From JAUXFS01 sp963772635 (GTDB taxonomy: Bacteria > Pseudomonadota > Alphaproteobacteria > Rhodospirillales > Defluviicoccaceae): a stretch of DNA of 64,000 nt. A model generated the notes under the pieces. It was not told the DNA's origin and did no database searches. It was given only the letters and a program-made list of their open reading frames with translations. Each line of letters begins with the position of its first letter. Within the stretch, counting starts at the first letter, position 1. Of the stretch, positions 53,026 to 61,266 are shown one piece after another. Where the stretch lies: assembly GCA_963772635.1 (NCBI GenBank), contig CAVYYK010000028.1, positions 124,001-188,000 on the forward strand. Reading direction: 5' to 3'. The translations under genes were made by a program, and so were the position numbers.

Positions 53026-55137
53026 ATGGTAGCTATTTACATTCTGGTCATTGTCTGCGGACTTTTGGCCTTGGGATACGGCGTCTACGCAAGCCGTTCC
53101 GTCCTGAGCGCCAGCGCCGGAACCGCGCGCATGCAGGAAATTTCCGCTGCGGTGCAGGAAGGCGCGGCCGCCTACTTGAACCGGCAATACATGACGATCG
53201 GTGTCGTCGGTATCGTCGTCGCGATCATCCTCTGGATCCTGATGGGATGGAAGGTGGCACTCGGCTACGCCATCGGTTCCATTCTTTCCGGAGCCGCAGG
53301 CTACATCGGTATGAACGTCTCGGTTCGGGCGAACGTCCGCGTCGCGGACGCGGCCCGCCAGGGACTCGCCCAAGGCCTCTCGGTAGCATTCAAGGCTGGC
53401 GCGGTGACCGGCATGCTGGTCGCCGGTCTGGCGCTGCTGGCCGTGGCCGTCTACTACGGCATTCTCCTGGCGATGGACGCGCAGGGCAGGGAACTCATCG
53501 ACCCGCTGGTCGGGTTGGGCTTCGGCGCCTCGCTGATCTCCATCTTCGCCCGTCTCGGTGGCGGCATCTTCACCAAGGGTGCCGACGTCGGCGCGGACCT
53601 GGTGGGCAAGGTCGAAGCCGGCATCCCCGAAGACGATCCGCGCAATCCGGCGGTGATTGCCGACAACGTCGGCGACAACGTGGGTGACTGCGCCGGAATG
53701 GCGGCCGACCTGTTCGAAACCTACGTGGTGACCGTGGTCGCGACGATGGTTCTGGGTTCCATCTTTTTCGCCGGCGACGCGGGTGTCATGGCCGATATGA
53801 TGATGTATCCGCTGGCCATCGGCGGCTCGTGCATCATCGCGTCGGTCGCCTCGACGTTTTTCGTCCGTCTCGGCGCCAGCAACAACATCATGGGCGCCCT
53901 GTACAAGGGCTTCGTCGTGTGTGCGGGCCTGTCCGCGGTGATCCTCCTGCCGATCACCTGGTGGGTCGTGGGGCTCGGTACGGAGTTCACCGTCGGCAGT
54001 AAGACCTTTACCGGCTGGTCACTGTTCTTCTGCGGTCTGACCGGACTGGTGCTGACCGGGCTGATCATCTGGGTCACCGAGTACTACACGTCAACCGAAT
54101 ATCGGCCCGTGCGGTCCATCGCCAACGCGTCGCAGACCGGCCATGCCACCAACATCATTCAAGGCTTGGCGATATCGATGGAAGCAACGGCGGTTCCGGC
54201 GTTGCTCATCTGCGCCGCGATCATCATCACCCATCTTCTCGCCGGCCTGCTCGGCATCGCCATTGCGGTGACCTCAATGCTGGCGTTGGCCGGTATGGTG
54301 GTGGCGCTGGACGCCTACGGCCCGGTCACCGACAATGCCGGCGGTATCGCCGAGATGGCCAACCTGGACGAAGAGGTTCGAAAGACCACCGACGCCCTGG
54401 ATGCCGTCGGCAACACCACCAAGGCCGTGACCAAGGGCTACGCGATCGGTTCGGCCGGCCTCGGCGCACTGGTGCTGTTCGCCGCGTACACCCAGGATTT
54501 GAACTTCTTCGGGCTCAATCCGACCGAGTTCCCCTATTTCGAGGGGGTCAAGGTCGACTTTTCGTTGTCCAACCCGTATGTGGTGGTCGGTCTGTTCCTC
54601 GGCGGCCTGCTGCCCTATCTGTTCGGCGCGTTGGGCATGACCGCGGTGGGGCGTGCCGCCGGCTCGGTGGTGATCGAAGTGCGCCGCCAGTTCAAGGAGA
54701 TCCCCGGGATCATGGAAGGCACCGGCAAGCCCGAATACGCCCGTTGCGTCGACTTGCTGACCAAGGCCGCGATCAAGGAAATGATCATTCCGTCGTTGCT
54801 ACCCGTGTTGGCGCCGCTCGTCGTATTCGCGGTGGTGCTTGCGATCGGCGGGAAGTCGGCGGCGTTTGCCGCCGTCGGTGCGATGCTCCTCGGCGTGATC
54901 GTCACGGGTCTGTTCGTCGCCATATCGATGACCGCCGGGGGCGGCGCCTGGGACAACGCCAAGAAATTCATCGAGGACGGCAACCTTGGCGGCAAAGGAT
55001 CCGAAGCCCACAAGGCGGCGGTGACGGGCGACACGGTCGGCGATCCCTACAAGGATACCGCGGGACCGGCCGTCAACCCGATGATCAAGATCACCAATAT
55101 CGTCGCATTGCTGCTTTTGGCGCTGTTGGCTCACTGA
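53026..55137 (+). CDS. hppA: Membrane-bound proton-translocating pyrophosphatase
   Basis: Couples pyrophosphate hydrolysis to proton pumping across the inner membrane, 703 residues with about 16 helices. The active-site boxes are intact: GIPEDDPRNPAVIADNVGDN, VGDCAGMAADLFETY, DAYGPVTDNAGGIAEM and DTVGDPYKDTAGPAVNPMIK. The motif GNTTK at about residues 462-466 has Lys where potassium-dependent enzymes have Ala, so it should be the potassium-independent class. The ATG at 53026 has AAGGGG about nine bases upstream. The open frame upstream to 52861 is not conserved. Followed by a strong terminator. Confidence 0.96.
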   Translation: MVAIYILVIVCGLLALGYGVYASRSVLSASAGTARMQEISAAVQEGAAAYLNRQYMTIGVVGIVVAIILWILMGWKVALGYAIGSILSGAAGYIGMNVSVRANVRVADAARQGLAQGLSVAFKAGAVTGMLVAGLALLAVAVYYGILLAMDAQGRELIDPLVGLGFGASLISIFARLGGGIFTKGADVGADLVGKVEAGIPEDDPRNPAVIADNVGDNVGDCAGMAADLFETYVVTVVATMVLGSIFFAGDAGVMADMMMYPLAIGGSCIIASVASTFFVRLGASNNIMGALYKGFVVCAGLSAVILLPITWWVVGLGTEFTVGSKTFTGWSLFFCGLTGLVLTGLIIWVTEYYTSTEYRPVRSIANASQTGHATNIIQGLAISMEATAVPALLICAAIIITHLLAGLLGIAIAVTSMLALAGMVVALDAYGPVTDNAGGIAEMANLDEEVRKTTDALDAVGNTTKAVTKGYAIGSAGLGALVLFAAYTQDLNFFGLNPTEFPYFEGVKVDFSLSNPYVVVGLFLGGLLPYLFGALGMTAVGRAAGSVVIEVRRQFKEIPGIMEGTGKPEYARCVDLLTKAAIKEMIIPSLLPVLAPLVVFAVVLAIGGKSAAFAAVGAMLLGVIVTGLFVAISMTAGGGAWDNAKKFIEDGNLGGKGSEAHKAAVTGDTVGDPYKDTAGPAVNPMIKITNIVALLLLALLAH

Positions 55138-55160
55138 GCCGATTTCGACGGCACTCGAAG

Positions 55161-55193
55161 AAAACCCCGCAAGCACCAGCTTGCGGGGTTTTT
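55161..55193. terminator. Rho-independent terminator after hppA (possibly bidirectional)
   Basis: A 13-bp stem (AAAACCCCGCAAG at 55161-55173, CTTGCGGGGTTTT from 55180), six-base loop and T-run (TTTTTCTT). The A-rich left arm makes it able to work for the leftward bamE gene as well. Confidence 0.93.
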
Positions 55194-55226
55194 CTTGATC
55201 GCAGATTTTGGAATGGATGCGTCGAT

Positions 55227-55706
55227 CTATTTGCCTGCTTCGTTTCCCTTGTTGAACCGCCCAAGATTGCCGAGCAACTGGTCCAGCAATGTGAGTTGAC
55301 TACCGGTGGTCGGGGTTTCGCGCTCGACAAAGTCGAACTTGCGGCCACGCTCAAGTCCAAAAGCGTCGACCGTGCTGACGACGCCATCTTTGCCAAAAAC
55401 TATGGTAACAACTTGGCGTTCGGTCACTTTCGGCTCGAAGAATGCGAGTGTTTCGGTTTGATTGCCGATGTAGTACCAAATCTCCGAATTGAGCAGTGCG
55501 GTGCTCGAGGGCGAGCCCAGAATCTCGGTGACGTCGTCCTTGGTGTGGGTGCCGGGGACAATCTGCGAGAGGGTGTCGGGATCGAATTGGTAGCCACGTG
55601 TATCGAGACGTGGCGCGCATGCAACGATACCGACGCACAAAACCGCCGTCGCTACACACCGTGCCAATGGGTATAGGCGTTGACTTAGGTGTTTATTGCC
55701 GCGCAT
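55227..55706 (-). CDS. bamE: Outer-membrane assembly lipoprotein BamE/OmlA family
   Basis: Small lipoprotein of the BAM complex that inserts outer-membrane proteins. Signal peptide with lipobox IVAC (lipidated Cys at about residue 30). The mature part has the SmpA/OmlA core TLSQIVPGTHTKDDVTEILGSPS and WYYIGNQTETLAFFEP. From the ATG at 55706 it has 159 residues. A GTG 18 bases upstream is an alternative, and neither has a strong ribosome-binding site at ideal spacing. It diverges from the rightward bc1-chaperone gene, a common arrangement in the group. Confidence 0.9.
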   Translation of the reverse strand: MRGNKHLSQRLYPLARCVATAVLCVGIVACAPRLDTRGYQFDPDTLSQIVPGTHTKDDVTEILGSPSSTALLNSEIWYYIGNQTETLAFFEPKVTERQVVTIVFGKDGVVSTVDAFGLERGRKFDFVERETPTTGSQLTLLDQLLGNLGRFNKGNEAGK

Positions 55707-55859
55707 CCTTGCGCGATATGGCACGTTTGTAACCAAGGTTCCACGAGCCGAATTCAAGTAGCCACTGCAAGATCGCAACCGGAAAAACAATTGCACCTAC
55801 CTGCGATTGCTGTCAATCGCGACGAACGAGGAACCGCCCAGGGTGTGGCGGTACGATGG

Positions 55860-56420
55860 ATGAAGTTGCCGCGCTTGTTCAAGGAATCTCCAACCGAGGC
55901 TGCCGCAAGCAGGCTGTACGAGCGCGCGATCGAGCAAGCCCGCCAACCGGCTTTCTATCTGAACAGCGGCGTTCCGGATACTCCCGACGGCCGCTTCGAT
56001 ATGATCGCTTTGCACGTCGGCCTGTTGCTGCGGCGTCTGCGGCAGGATCATCAACTTACGGCGGATTTCGCGCAGGCGTTGTTTGACTTGATGTTCTCGG
56101 ACATGGACCAGAATCTACGGGAAATGGGAATTGGCGATATCGGGGTAGGCAAACGAATCAAAGCCATGGCGCAGGCGTTTTACGGGCGGTTGGCTGTCTA
56201 CGAAGCCGGTCTCAGGAACGCGGATGACGGTGAACTTGCTGCTGCCGTCAACCGAAACCTTTACCGAAACGCAACCCCGCAAGAGGATCAAATTGCTGGA
56301 GTCGTTGCGTACATGCGCCGTGAGGCGGCCGCACTCGACACCTGCCCTCTCGAGCAGGTCATGACGACCGAGTTCAGGTTCGGACCGCCGCCCGCGGGCA
56401 GTTCGGATGGTGTAACGTGA
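55860..56420 (+). CDS. Ubiquinol-cytochrome c chaperone family protein
   Basis: A 186-residue protein of the Cbp3/UQCC1 family, needed for assembly of cytochrome b in the bc1 complex in related organisms. Recognisable parts are RFDMIALHVGLLLRRLRQD, the FAQALFDLMFSDMDQNLREMG motif and VGKRIKAMAQAFYGRLAVYE. The ATG at 55860 gives the usual start. Its stop overlaps the GTG of the DUF177 gene (GTGA). The pairing of this gene with DUF177 is typical of alphaproteobacteria. Confidence 0.92.
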   Translation: MKLPRLFKESPTEAAASRLYERAIEQARQPAFYLNSGVPDTPDGRFDMIALHVGLLLRRLRQDHQLTADFAQALFDLMFSDMDQNLREMGIGDIGVGKRIKAMAQAFYGRLAVYEAGLRNADDGELAAAVNRNLYRNATPQEDQIAGVVAYMRREAAALDTCPLEQVMTTEFRFGPPPAGSSDGVT

Positions 56421-56995
56421 CCTTTCCGGCCGAACCCGAGTTCTCCAGGCTGTTGACGGTTGAAGGGCTGGACGACGAAGGACGTGCATTCCGGGTCGAG
56501 GCCGAGGAAGGGGAACGAGAGGCATTGGCGCGACGATTCGGATTGGTGTCGCTCGGGCGCCTCGCTGCTGAAGGAGCCATCTTTCCGGAGACGAATAGCG
56601 GCTTGTTCAGGCTCGAAGCTCGATTGAACGCGGAAGTCGTCCAATCCTGTGTCGTCACCTTGGCGCCGGTTGCCAGTCGACTGGATGTGGCGTTCGAACG
56701 CCTATATGGAGCCGACGTCGAAAACGAATGGACCGGCAAAGACGATTCGGATCGGGAAGTGTTCCTCAACCTCGAAGAGGATCTGTTTCCCGAACCCCTC
56801 GTTGCTGATTCCATCGACGTAGGGGAGGCAGTTGCCCAACAGCTCGCCTTGGAGTTGATCCCGTTTCCGAGAGCCGCGGGCGCCGTCTTCGAAGGGCTCC
56901 CGGGCGGCTCTCGAGAGGTGTCCGAAGGGGCTGAAGGCAACGGTCCTTTCGCTGGGTTGGCCGCGCTGAGAAGGAAACCGGGCAATCAAGCGTAA
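56417..56995 (+). CDS. DUF177 (YceD-like) protein
   Basis: A 192-residue protein of the YceD/DUF177 family, linked by gene order to 23S rRNA accumulation and to rpmF/plsX in many bacteria. It has the CVVTLAPVASRLD segment (family C-x-x-T pattern) and the acidic DREVFLNLEEDLFPEPLVAD and IDVGEAVAQQLALELIPFPR boxes. The GTG at 56417 overlaps the upstream stop. The ribosomal L32 gene that normally follows is not present here. Confidence 0.9.
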   Translation: MTFPAEPEFSRLLTVEGLDDEGRAFRVEAEEGEREALARRFGLVSLGRLAAEGAIFPETNSGLFRLEARLNAEVVQSCVVTLAPVASRLDVAFERLYGADVENEWTGKDDSDREVFLNLEEDLFPEPLVADSIDVGEAVAQQLALELIPFPRAAGAVFEGLPGGSREVSEGAEGNGPFAGLAALRRKPGNQA

Positions 56996-57283
56996 GCAGC
57001 TTGCCCTATGTTTCGATATTGTTTAAGTAGGCAACTCTCCGATCGAGAGGGCAAGTGATGGCTGTTTCATACGAATTGGCCGCTGTCCCTTTTTGTGACG
57101 GAGCACACACCTAATCGTGGGCGAGAGGCTGCTGCCTGCGGTGAAGGAATAGGGTGGGGTGAGGGTCTAGTTGGTCTCACCGGACATAGTGGTTTGAGGT
57201 TGGTCTGACAGCCGCGAGAGTGGTCGAATTGGTGACGTCTCCTGGCTTTAGGCAGGATATGGTTTTTTGGGACGAGCCGGCCC
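56996..57283 (+). other. Intergenic gap where rpmF is usually found
   Basis: A 288-base gap between DUF177 and plsX. No frame encodes the L32 start (AVPKKK...) or its cysteine knuckles. A short frame from an ATG near 57059 stops after 18 codons and is unlike L32. No clear terminator or promoter was identified. Confidence 0.5.
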
Positions 57284-58333
57284 TTGCCTGATCCTCTGAT
57301 AATTTCCGTGGACGCAATGGGCGGCGATAACGCCCCTGACGTAATCGTTGAGGGTATCAATCTTGCCCTCGACCAGATATCTGGCGTGCGCTTTCTGCTG
57401 TTCGGCCGCGAGCAACTACTTGCACCGCTCTTGGAGCGCTTCCACAGGGTTAGTTCGGTGGCCGAAATTTGCGACACCTTGGAAGTCGTGAGCAGCGCCG
57501 CAAAACCGTCCGCCGCATTGCGAACAGGGCGGAATTCTAGCATGCGCAGGTCTATCGACGCGGTTGCCGCCGGAGAGGCCGGCGGCGTCGTTTCGGCGGG
57601 CAACACCGGGGCTTTGATGGCCATGGCCAAGTTCGTACTCAAGACCCTTCCGGGTGTCGACAGGCCGGCGATCGCCACGGTTTTTCCCACTTTGCGCGGT
57701 CGACTGGTGATGTTGGATCTGGGCGCCAACATCGAGTGCGATGCTAACAACCTGGTGCAATTCGCGGTCATGGGCGAGGTTTTCGCGCGCAAGGTTCTCG
57801 GTTTGGAAAAGCCGTCGGTCGGTATCTTGAACGTGGGCGCGGAGGACTTGAAGGGCAACGACGCGGTCAAAAAGGCGGCGGCGATGTTGCAGGACAGCCG
57901 CCTGTCAATTCGGTTTCATGGTTTCGTCGAGGGCGATGATATCGCTGCGGGAACGGTCGACGTCGTCGTCACCGACGGTTTTACCGGCAACATCGCTCTG
58001 AAAACCATAGAAGGCACCTGCAAGCTGTTCAGCGAGCTTCTCAAAAAGGCGTTGAGCAGCTCTCCGCTGGCGCGTATGGGGGCCTTGTTGGCGAGTCCCG
58101 CCCTCCGGGCCATGCAGGCCCGTGTCGACCCCCGACACTACGACGGTGCGATGTTCCTTGGCCTCAACGGGGTCTGCGTGAAAAGCCATGGCGGTACCGA
58201 CGCACTAGGTTTTTCGAACGCCGTAAGGGTAGCGGTGAAACTTATTGCCGACGGCGTCAACGAGGGTATCAAACAGGATTTCGTCTGTCTCGGTTCCGGG
58301 AGTTCGAACAACTCGAAGATGGCCACGGGATAA
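57284..58333 (+). CDS. plsX: Phosphate acyltransferase PlsX
   Basis: Makes acyl-phosphate from acyl-ACP for phospholipid synthesis, 349 residues. Family marks: IISVDAMGGDNAP at the N terminus, GVVSAGNTGALMA, FPTLRGRLVMLDLGAN, and VVTDGFTGNIALKTIEG. No in-frame ATG occurs, so the TTG at 57284 is taken as start (weak ribosome-binding site). The stop TAA shares one base with the fabH ATG (TAATG), so expression is coupled. Confidence 0.93.
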   Translation: MPDPLIISVDAMGGDNAPDVIVEGINLALDQISGVRFLLFGREQLLAPLLERFHRVSSVAEICDTLEVVSSAAKPSAALRTGRNSSMRRSIDAVAAGEAGGVVSAGNTGALMAMAKFVLKTLPGVDRPAIATVFPTLRGRLVMLDLGANIECDANNLVQFAVMGEVFARKVLGLEKPSVGILNVGAEDLKGNDAVKKAAAMLQDSRLSIRFHGFVEGDDIAAGTVDVVVTDGFTGNIALKTIEGTCKLFSELLKKALSSSPLARMGALLASPALRAMQARVDPRHYDGAMFLGLNGVCVKSHGGTDALGFSNAVRVAVKLIADGVNEGIKQDFVCLGSGSSNNSKMATG

Positions 58334-59331
58334 TGAACAACATCCGATCACAAATCGTCGGGTGCGGTTCGTATCTGCCCGAGAGGATAGTCACCAACGC
58401 CGAACTGGCGGAAACGATGGAGACGTCCGACGACTGGATCCTCACCCGCACCGGCATCAAGCAACGCCACCTCGCATCAGACGGAGAGCTGACTTCCGAT
58501 CTGGCAATTCGCGCCTCCGAGAGAGCCCTTGCGCATGCCGGAATCGATGCCAACGAGGTGGAGTTGATCATCGTATGTACCACGACACCAGACGATACCT
58601 TCCCGGCCACCGCGACTAGAGTTCAGGCGCGGCTTGGACTCACACAAGGCATTGCCTTCGATCTCCAGGCAGTCTGCTCGGGTTTCGTCTTCGGACTGGC
58701 GACTGCTGACAATTTTATTAGGACCGGACAAGTCGCTACGGCGCTGGTGATCGGCGCGGAGACGTACTCGCGGATCCTGGATTGGGAGGACCGTACGACC
58801 AGCGTGCTGTTCGGCGACGGCGCCGGAGCGGTCGTACTTCGCGCCGGCAATGGCGACGACGCCCAGCCCGGTGAGGATGGATGGGGGAATTCGCGAGGCA
58901 TTCTGTCCACCCACTTGCATTCTGATGGTCGCCATAGGGATATTCTCTATGTGGACGGGGGGCCCTCGGCGACCCAGACGGTTGGATACCTGCGGATGTC
59001 GGGAAAGGAGGTTTTTCGGCATGCCGTACTAAATTTGGCCTCTGTCGCGGAGGAGGCGGTCGCGGCGAACGGAATGGCTATCGAAGGTATCGATTGGCTG
59101 GTGCCCCATCAGGCCAATCTTCGAATCCTGGAGGGCGTGGCACGTAAGCTAGGGATCGCAAGAGACCGAATCATCGTTACCGTCGACCGTCATGCCAATA
59201 CGTCCGCGGCATCGATTCCGCTGGCCCTCGACGAAGCAATAAGGGACGGCCGGATAAAGAGGGGCGATCTCGTTCTCATGGAAGCGATGGGCGGAGGGCT
59301 GACCTGGGGCGCGGCGCTGGTCCGTTGGTGA
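58333..59331 (+). CDS. fabH: Beta-ketoacyl-ACP synthase III
   Basis: Initiates fatty acid synthesis by condensing acetyl-CoA with malonyl-ACP, 332 residues. The triad is visible: Cys in LQAVCSGFVFG, His in WLVPHQANLRI, Asn in RHANTSAASIPL. The active-site WDDRTTSVLFGDGAGA-type region reads WEDRTTSVLFGDGAGAVVL. Intact and co-transcribed with plsX. About 120 bases separate it from ihfA. Confidence 0.96.
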   Translation: MNNIRSQIVGCGSYLPERIVTNAELAETMETSDDWILTRTGIKQRHLASDGELTSDLAIRASERALAHAGIDANEVELIIVCTTTPDDTFPATATRVQARLGLTQGIAFDLQAVCSGFVFGLATADNFIRTGQVATALVIGAETYSRILDWEDRTTSVLFGDGAGAVVLRAGNGDDAQPGEDGWGNSRGILSTHLHSDGRHRDILYVDGGPSATQTVGYLRMSGKEVFRHAVLNLASVAEEAVAANGMAIEGIDWLVPHQANLRILEGVARKLGIARDRIIVTVDRHANTSAASIPLALDEAIRDGRIKRGDLVLMEAMGGGLTWGAALVRW

Positions 59332-59390
59332 CGAGCGTTTTTTGCACAATTCCTTCAACTGTATGAAAAAGGGCTTTCATCCCATTGATA

Positions 59391-59419
59391 TTGACGGATT
59401 TCTGCCATCAAGCTAGGCT
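59391..59419 (+). promoter_or_regulatory. Sigma-70-type promoter for ihfA
   Basis: TTGACG at 59391-59396 and TAGGCT at 59414-59419 are spaced by exactly 17 bases, 33 bases before the ihfA ATG. A perfect inverted repeat ATGAAA...TTTCAT (59363-59380) lies just upstream and could be a regulator site. This would give ihfA-merR a promoter separate from fabH. Confidence 0.5.
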
Positions 59420-59451
59420 ATGGTCGGACGATGCAACGGAGGCTAGCGGGC

Positions 59452-59748
59452 ATGTCTGAAACAACAATCACGCGCGCCTTTCTCAGCGAGGCGGTTTATC
59501 AGGAAGTCGGTCTCTCACGTAACGAATCAGCGGACCTTCTGGAGTCCGTCCTAAGCGAAATCGCGGACGCGTTGGCCAAGGGTGAGACCGTCAAGCTCTC
59601 GTCGTTCGGCAGCTTCTCGGTTCGCGGGAAAGGTCAACGGATAGGTCGCAATCCGAAGACCGGGGAAGAGGTCCCGATTCTTCCTCGCAGGGTGCTGGTG
59701 TTTCGGGCATCCCAGGTTTTGAAGAACCGCATCAACGATAGGTGGTAG
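59452..59748 (+). CDS. ihfA: Integration host factor alpha subunit
   Basis: DNA-bending nucleoid protein, 98 residues. The sequence has TRAFLSEAVYQEVGLSRNES, then GETVKLSSFGSFSVRGKGQR, and the DNA-intercalating arm RNPKTGEEVPILPRRVLVF with the conserved proline. The ATG at 59452 is preceded by GGAGG nine bases upstream. It forms a heterodimer with IhfB. The ihfA-merR order is common in alphaproteobacteria. Confidence 0.95.
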   Translation: MSETTITRAFLSEAVYQEVGLSRNESADLLESVLSEIADALAKGETVKLSSFGSFSVRGKGQRIGRNPKTGEEVPILPRRVLVFRASQVLKNRINDRW

Positions 59749-59762
59749 GTGGGACCGCCAAG

Positions 59763-60203
59763 ATGGGCATGGTGGTGACGGCACAAACGGAATCTTCCTC
59801 TTCCGACGGTGGGAAGTCGCCAACGGCGTTTCGCACGATTACCGAAGTTGCCACCGAACTGGAGTTGCCGCAGCATGTCCTTCGTTTCTGGGAAACCAAA
59901 TTTTCCCAGATAAAGCCCGTAAAGCGTCGTGGTGGCCGCAGGTACTATCGGCCCAGGGACGTTGCTTTGCTCAGGCGTATCCGGGAGCTGCTGTACAATG
60001 ACGGATACACCATAAAGGGTGTCCAAAAGCTGCTCCGTGAAGGCGCGGCGAAGGAAACACGACAATCCGTACCTGCGAGCGATTCCTGCGACGGGCGACC
60101 GGAGACCCCCGCCGAAATCGTGTCGGACCTTCGACTTCGTGCCGAGCTCGAAGCAACCGTTCGCGAGCTTGAAGCGCTGCGCAAGCTTCTTGGTCCACAA
60201 TAG
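59763..60203 (+). CDS. MerR-family transcriptional regulator
   Basis: A 146-residue protein with an N-terminal winged helix-turn-helix (TITEVATELELPQHVLRFWE, then RGGRRYYRPRDVALLRRI and YNDGYTIKGVQKLL). A C-terminal helix (LRAELEATVRELEALRKLL) suits dimerisation. No conserved cysteines for metal sensing are seen. The ATG at 59763 is preferred; a GTG at 59742 is an alternative. It follows ihfA by 14 bases. Target genes are unknown. Confidence 0.9.
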   Translation: MGMVVTAQTESSSSDGGKSPTAFRTITEVATELELPQHVLRFWETKFSQIKPVKRRGGRRYYRPRDVALLRRIRELLYNDGYTIKGVQKLLREGAAKETRQSVPASDSCDGRPETPAEIVSDLRLRAELEATVRELEALRKLLGPQ

Positions 60204-60267
60204 TACCGAATGACTCCAGCCGGTGTTGCGTGGGTTCTGCGGGGCGGGCTATAGTCCGCGATTGCAT

Positions 60268-60344
60268 CGGAGCGTGGCGCAGCTTGGTAGCGCACTACAC
60301 TGGGGGTGTAGGGGTCGCCGGTTCAAATCCGGCCGCTCCGACCA
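60268..60344 (+). tRNA. tRNA-Pro(GGG)
   Basis: A complete cloverleaf of 77 bases with encoded CCA. Acceptor CGGAGCG (60268-60274) pairs with CGCTCCG (60334-60340), discriminator A, CCA at 60342-60344. Anticodon stem CTACA/TGTAG encloses loop CTGGGGG, with anticodon GGG at 60302-60304, reading CCC/CCU. The T arm has GGTTCAAATCC. A T-rich tract follows as a likely terminator. The position after merR is common in this group. Confidence 0.97.
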
Positions 60345-60643
60345 TTTTTATTTTATGGCTCGGCAACCGGTGAATGGTTTCGTGTCTTGAGCCGTGGGTC
60401 AGATTCGGGAAGTTCACTGCGCATAAGGATACCGAAATCGGCTCAGTGCCGGGGCCCCAAGATCCTCAACGTAACCGCACGAGGCCGTAAGTGATGAGAA
60501 GGACCGGGATCAAGGCAGTTTTCATCAAACGCGGCGCAGCGCGATATCGATGCATGGGTCGCACCATCGTGTCGTCCTCGCGGTTGGGATTTGTGGTGGG
60601 GAAGACCGACGGAATATTCGATCGATATCCCGAACACCTGCCA

Positions 60644-61192
60644 ATGGTACGTGCAGTCTATGCAAAGCTGATTTTTCTCGTGTTGGCATGCCTGTTCGGT
60701 GCCGGGCCCGCGTTGGCTCTGGATCAATCCATCGACGCGTTTTTCGGCGCCTATAAGGGGACCAGCATTTCGGGCGCCGCGGAGGGAATGTCCGTCCGCG
60801 ACATGAAGGTCTCGATAGCCCCGACGAATCGGGGCTTCAACGTCACCTGGAATACGACCACGCACAAAGCCGATGGGAAATCAAAGGTAAAGACGTACTC
60901 GATCGATTTCGAGCCCACCAAGAGGGAGGGCATCTTCGGTTCGGAAATGCGACGCAACAAGTTCGGCGATCGAGTTCCGCTCGACCCGCTAGGGGGAGAG
61001 CCGTATGTCTGGGCCCGGATTGCCGGTGACGCGCTGACGGTCTATGCGCTTCACATCACGGCTGAAGGCGGTTACGACATGCAGGTTTACCAACGGACCC
61101 GTACCGCGGAAGGCCTGAGCGTTAAGTTTACCCGGTTCCAAGAAGGAGAGCCGATTAAGGTCGTCACCGGAACTCTGGCCAAGTTGGACTAG
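60644..61192 (+). CDS. Hypothetical exported protein
   Basis: A 182-residue protein with a Sec signal peptide (MVRAVYAKLIFLVLACLFGA, cleavage after ALA about residue 25). The mature part starts LDQSIDAFFGAYKGTSIS and is beta-rich, ending FTRFQEGEPIKVVTGTLAKLD. The pattern suggests a small periplasmic beta-barrel or lipocalin-like fold, but I do not recognise the family. The ATG at 60644 is chosen because it begins the signal peptide; longer in-frame starts exist. It stands alone between tRNA-Pro and the convergent large membrane gene. Confidence 0.75.
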   Translation: MVRAVYAKLIFLVLACLFGAGPALALDQSIDAFFGAYKGTSISGAAEGMSVRDMKVSIAPTNRGFNVTWNTTTHKADGKSKVKTYSIDFEPTKREGIFGSEMRRNKFGDRVPLDPLGGEPYVWARIAGDALTVYALHITAEGGYDMQVYQRTRTAEGLSVKFTRFQEGEPIKVVTGTLAKLD

Positions 61193-61266
61193 GTACGCTT
61201 TTTGGTATCTCGATACCTTGTCAGTCGGCGACGTCTTCTTCCCGTAGCCTTCGCGACAAGTCGGTA

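Noticed and set aside
56288..57870. Open frames opposite DUF177 and plsX
   Set aside because: Shadows of conserved genes on the other strand.
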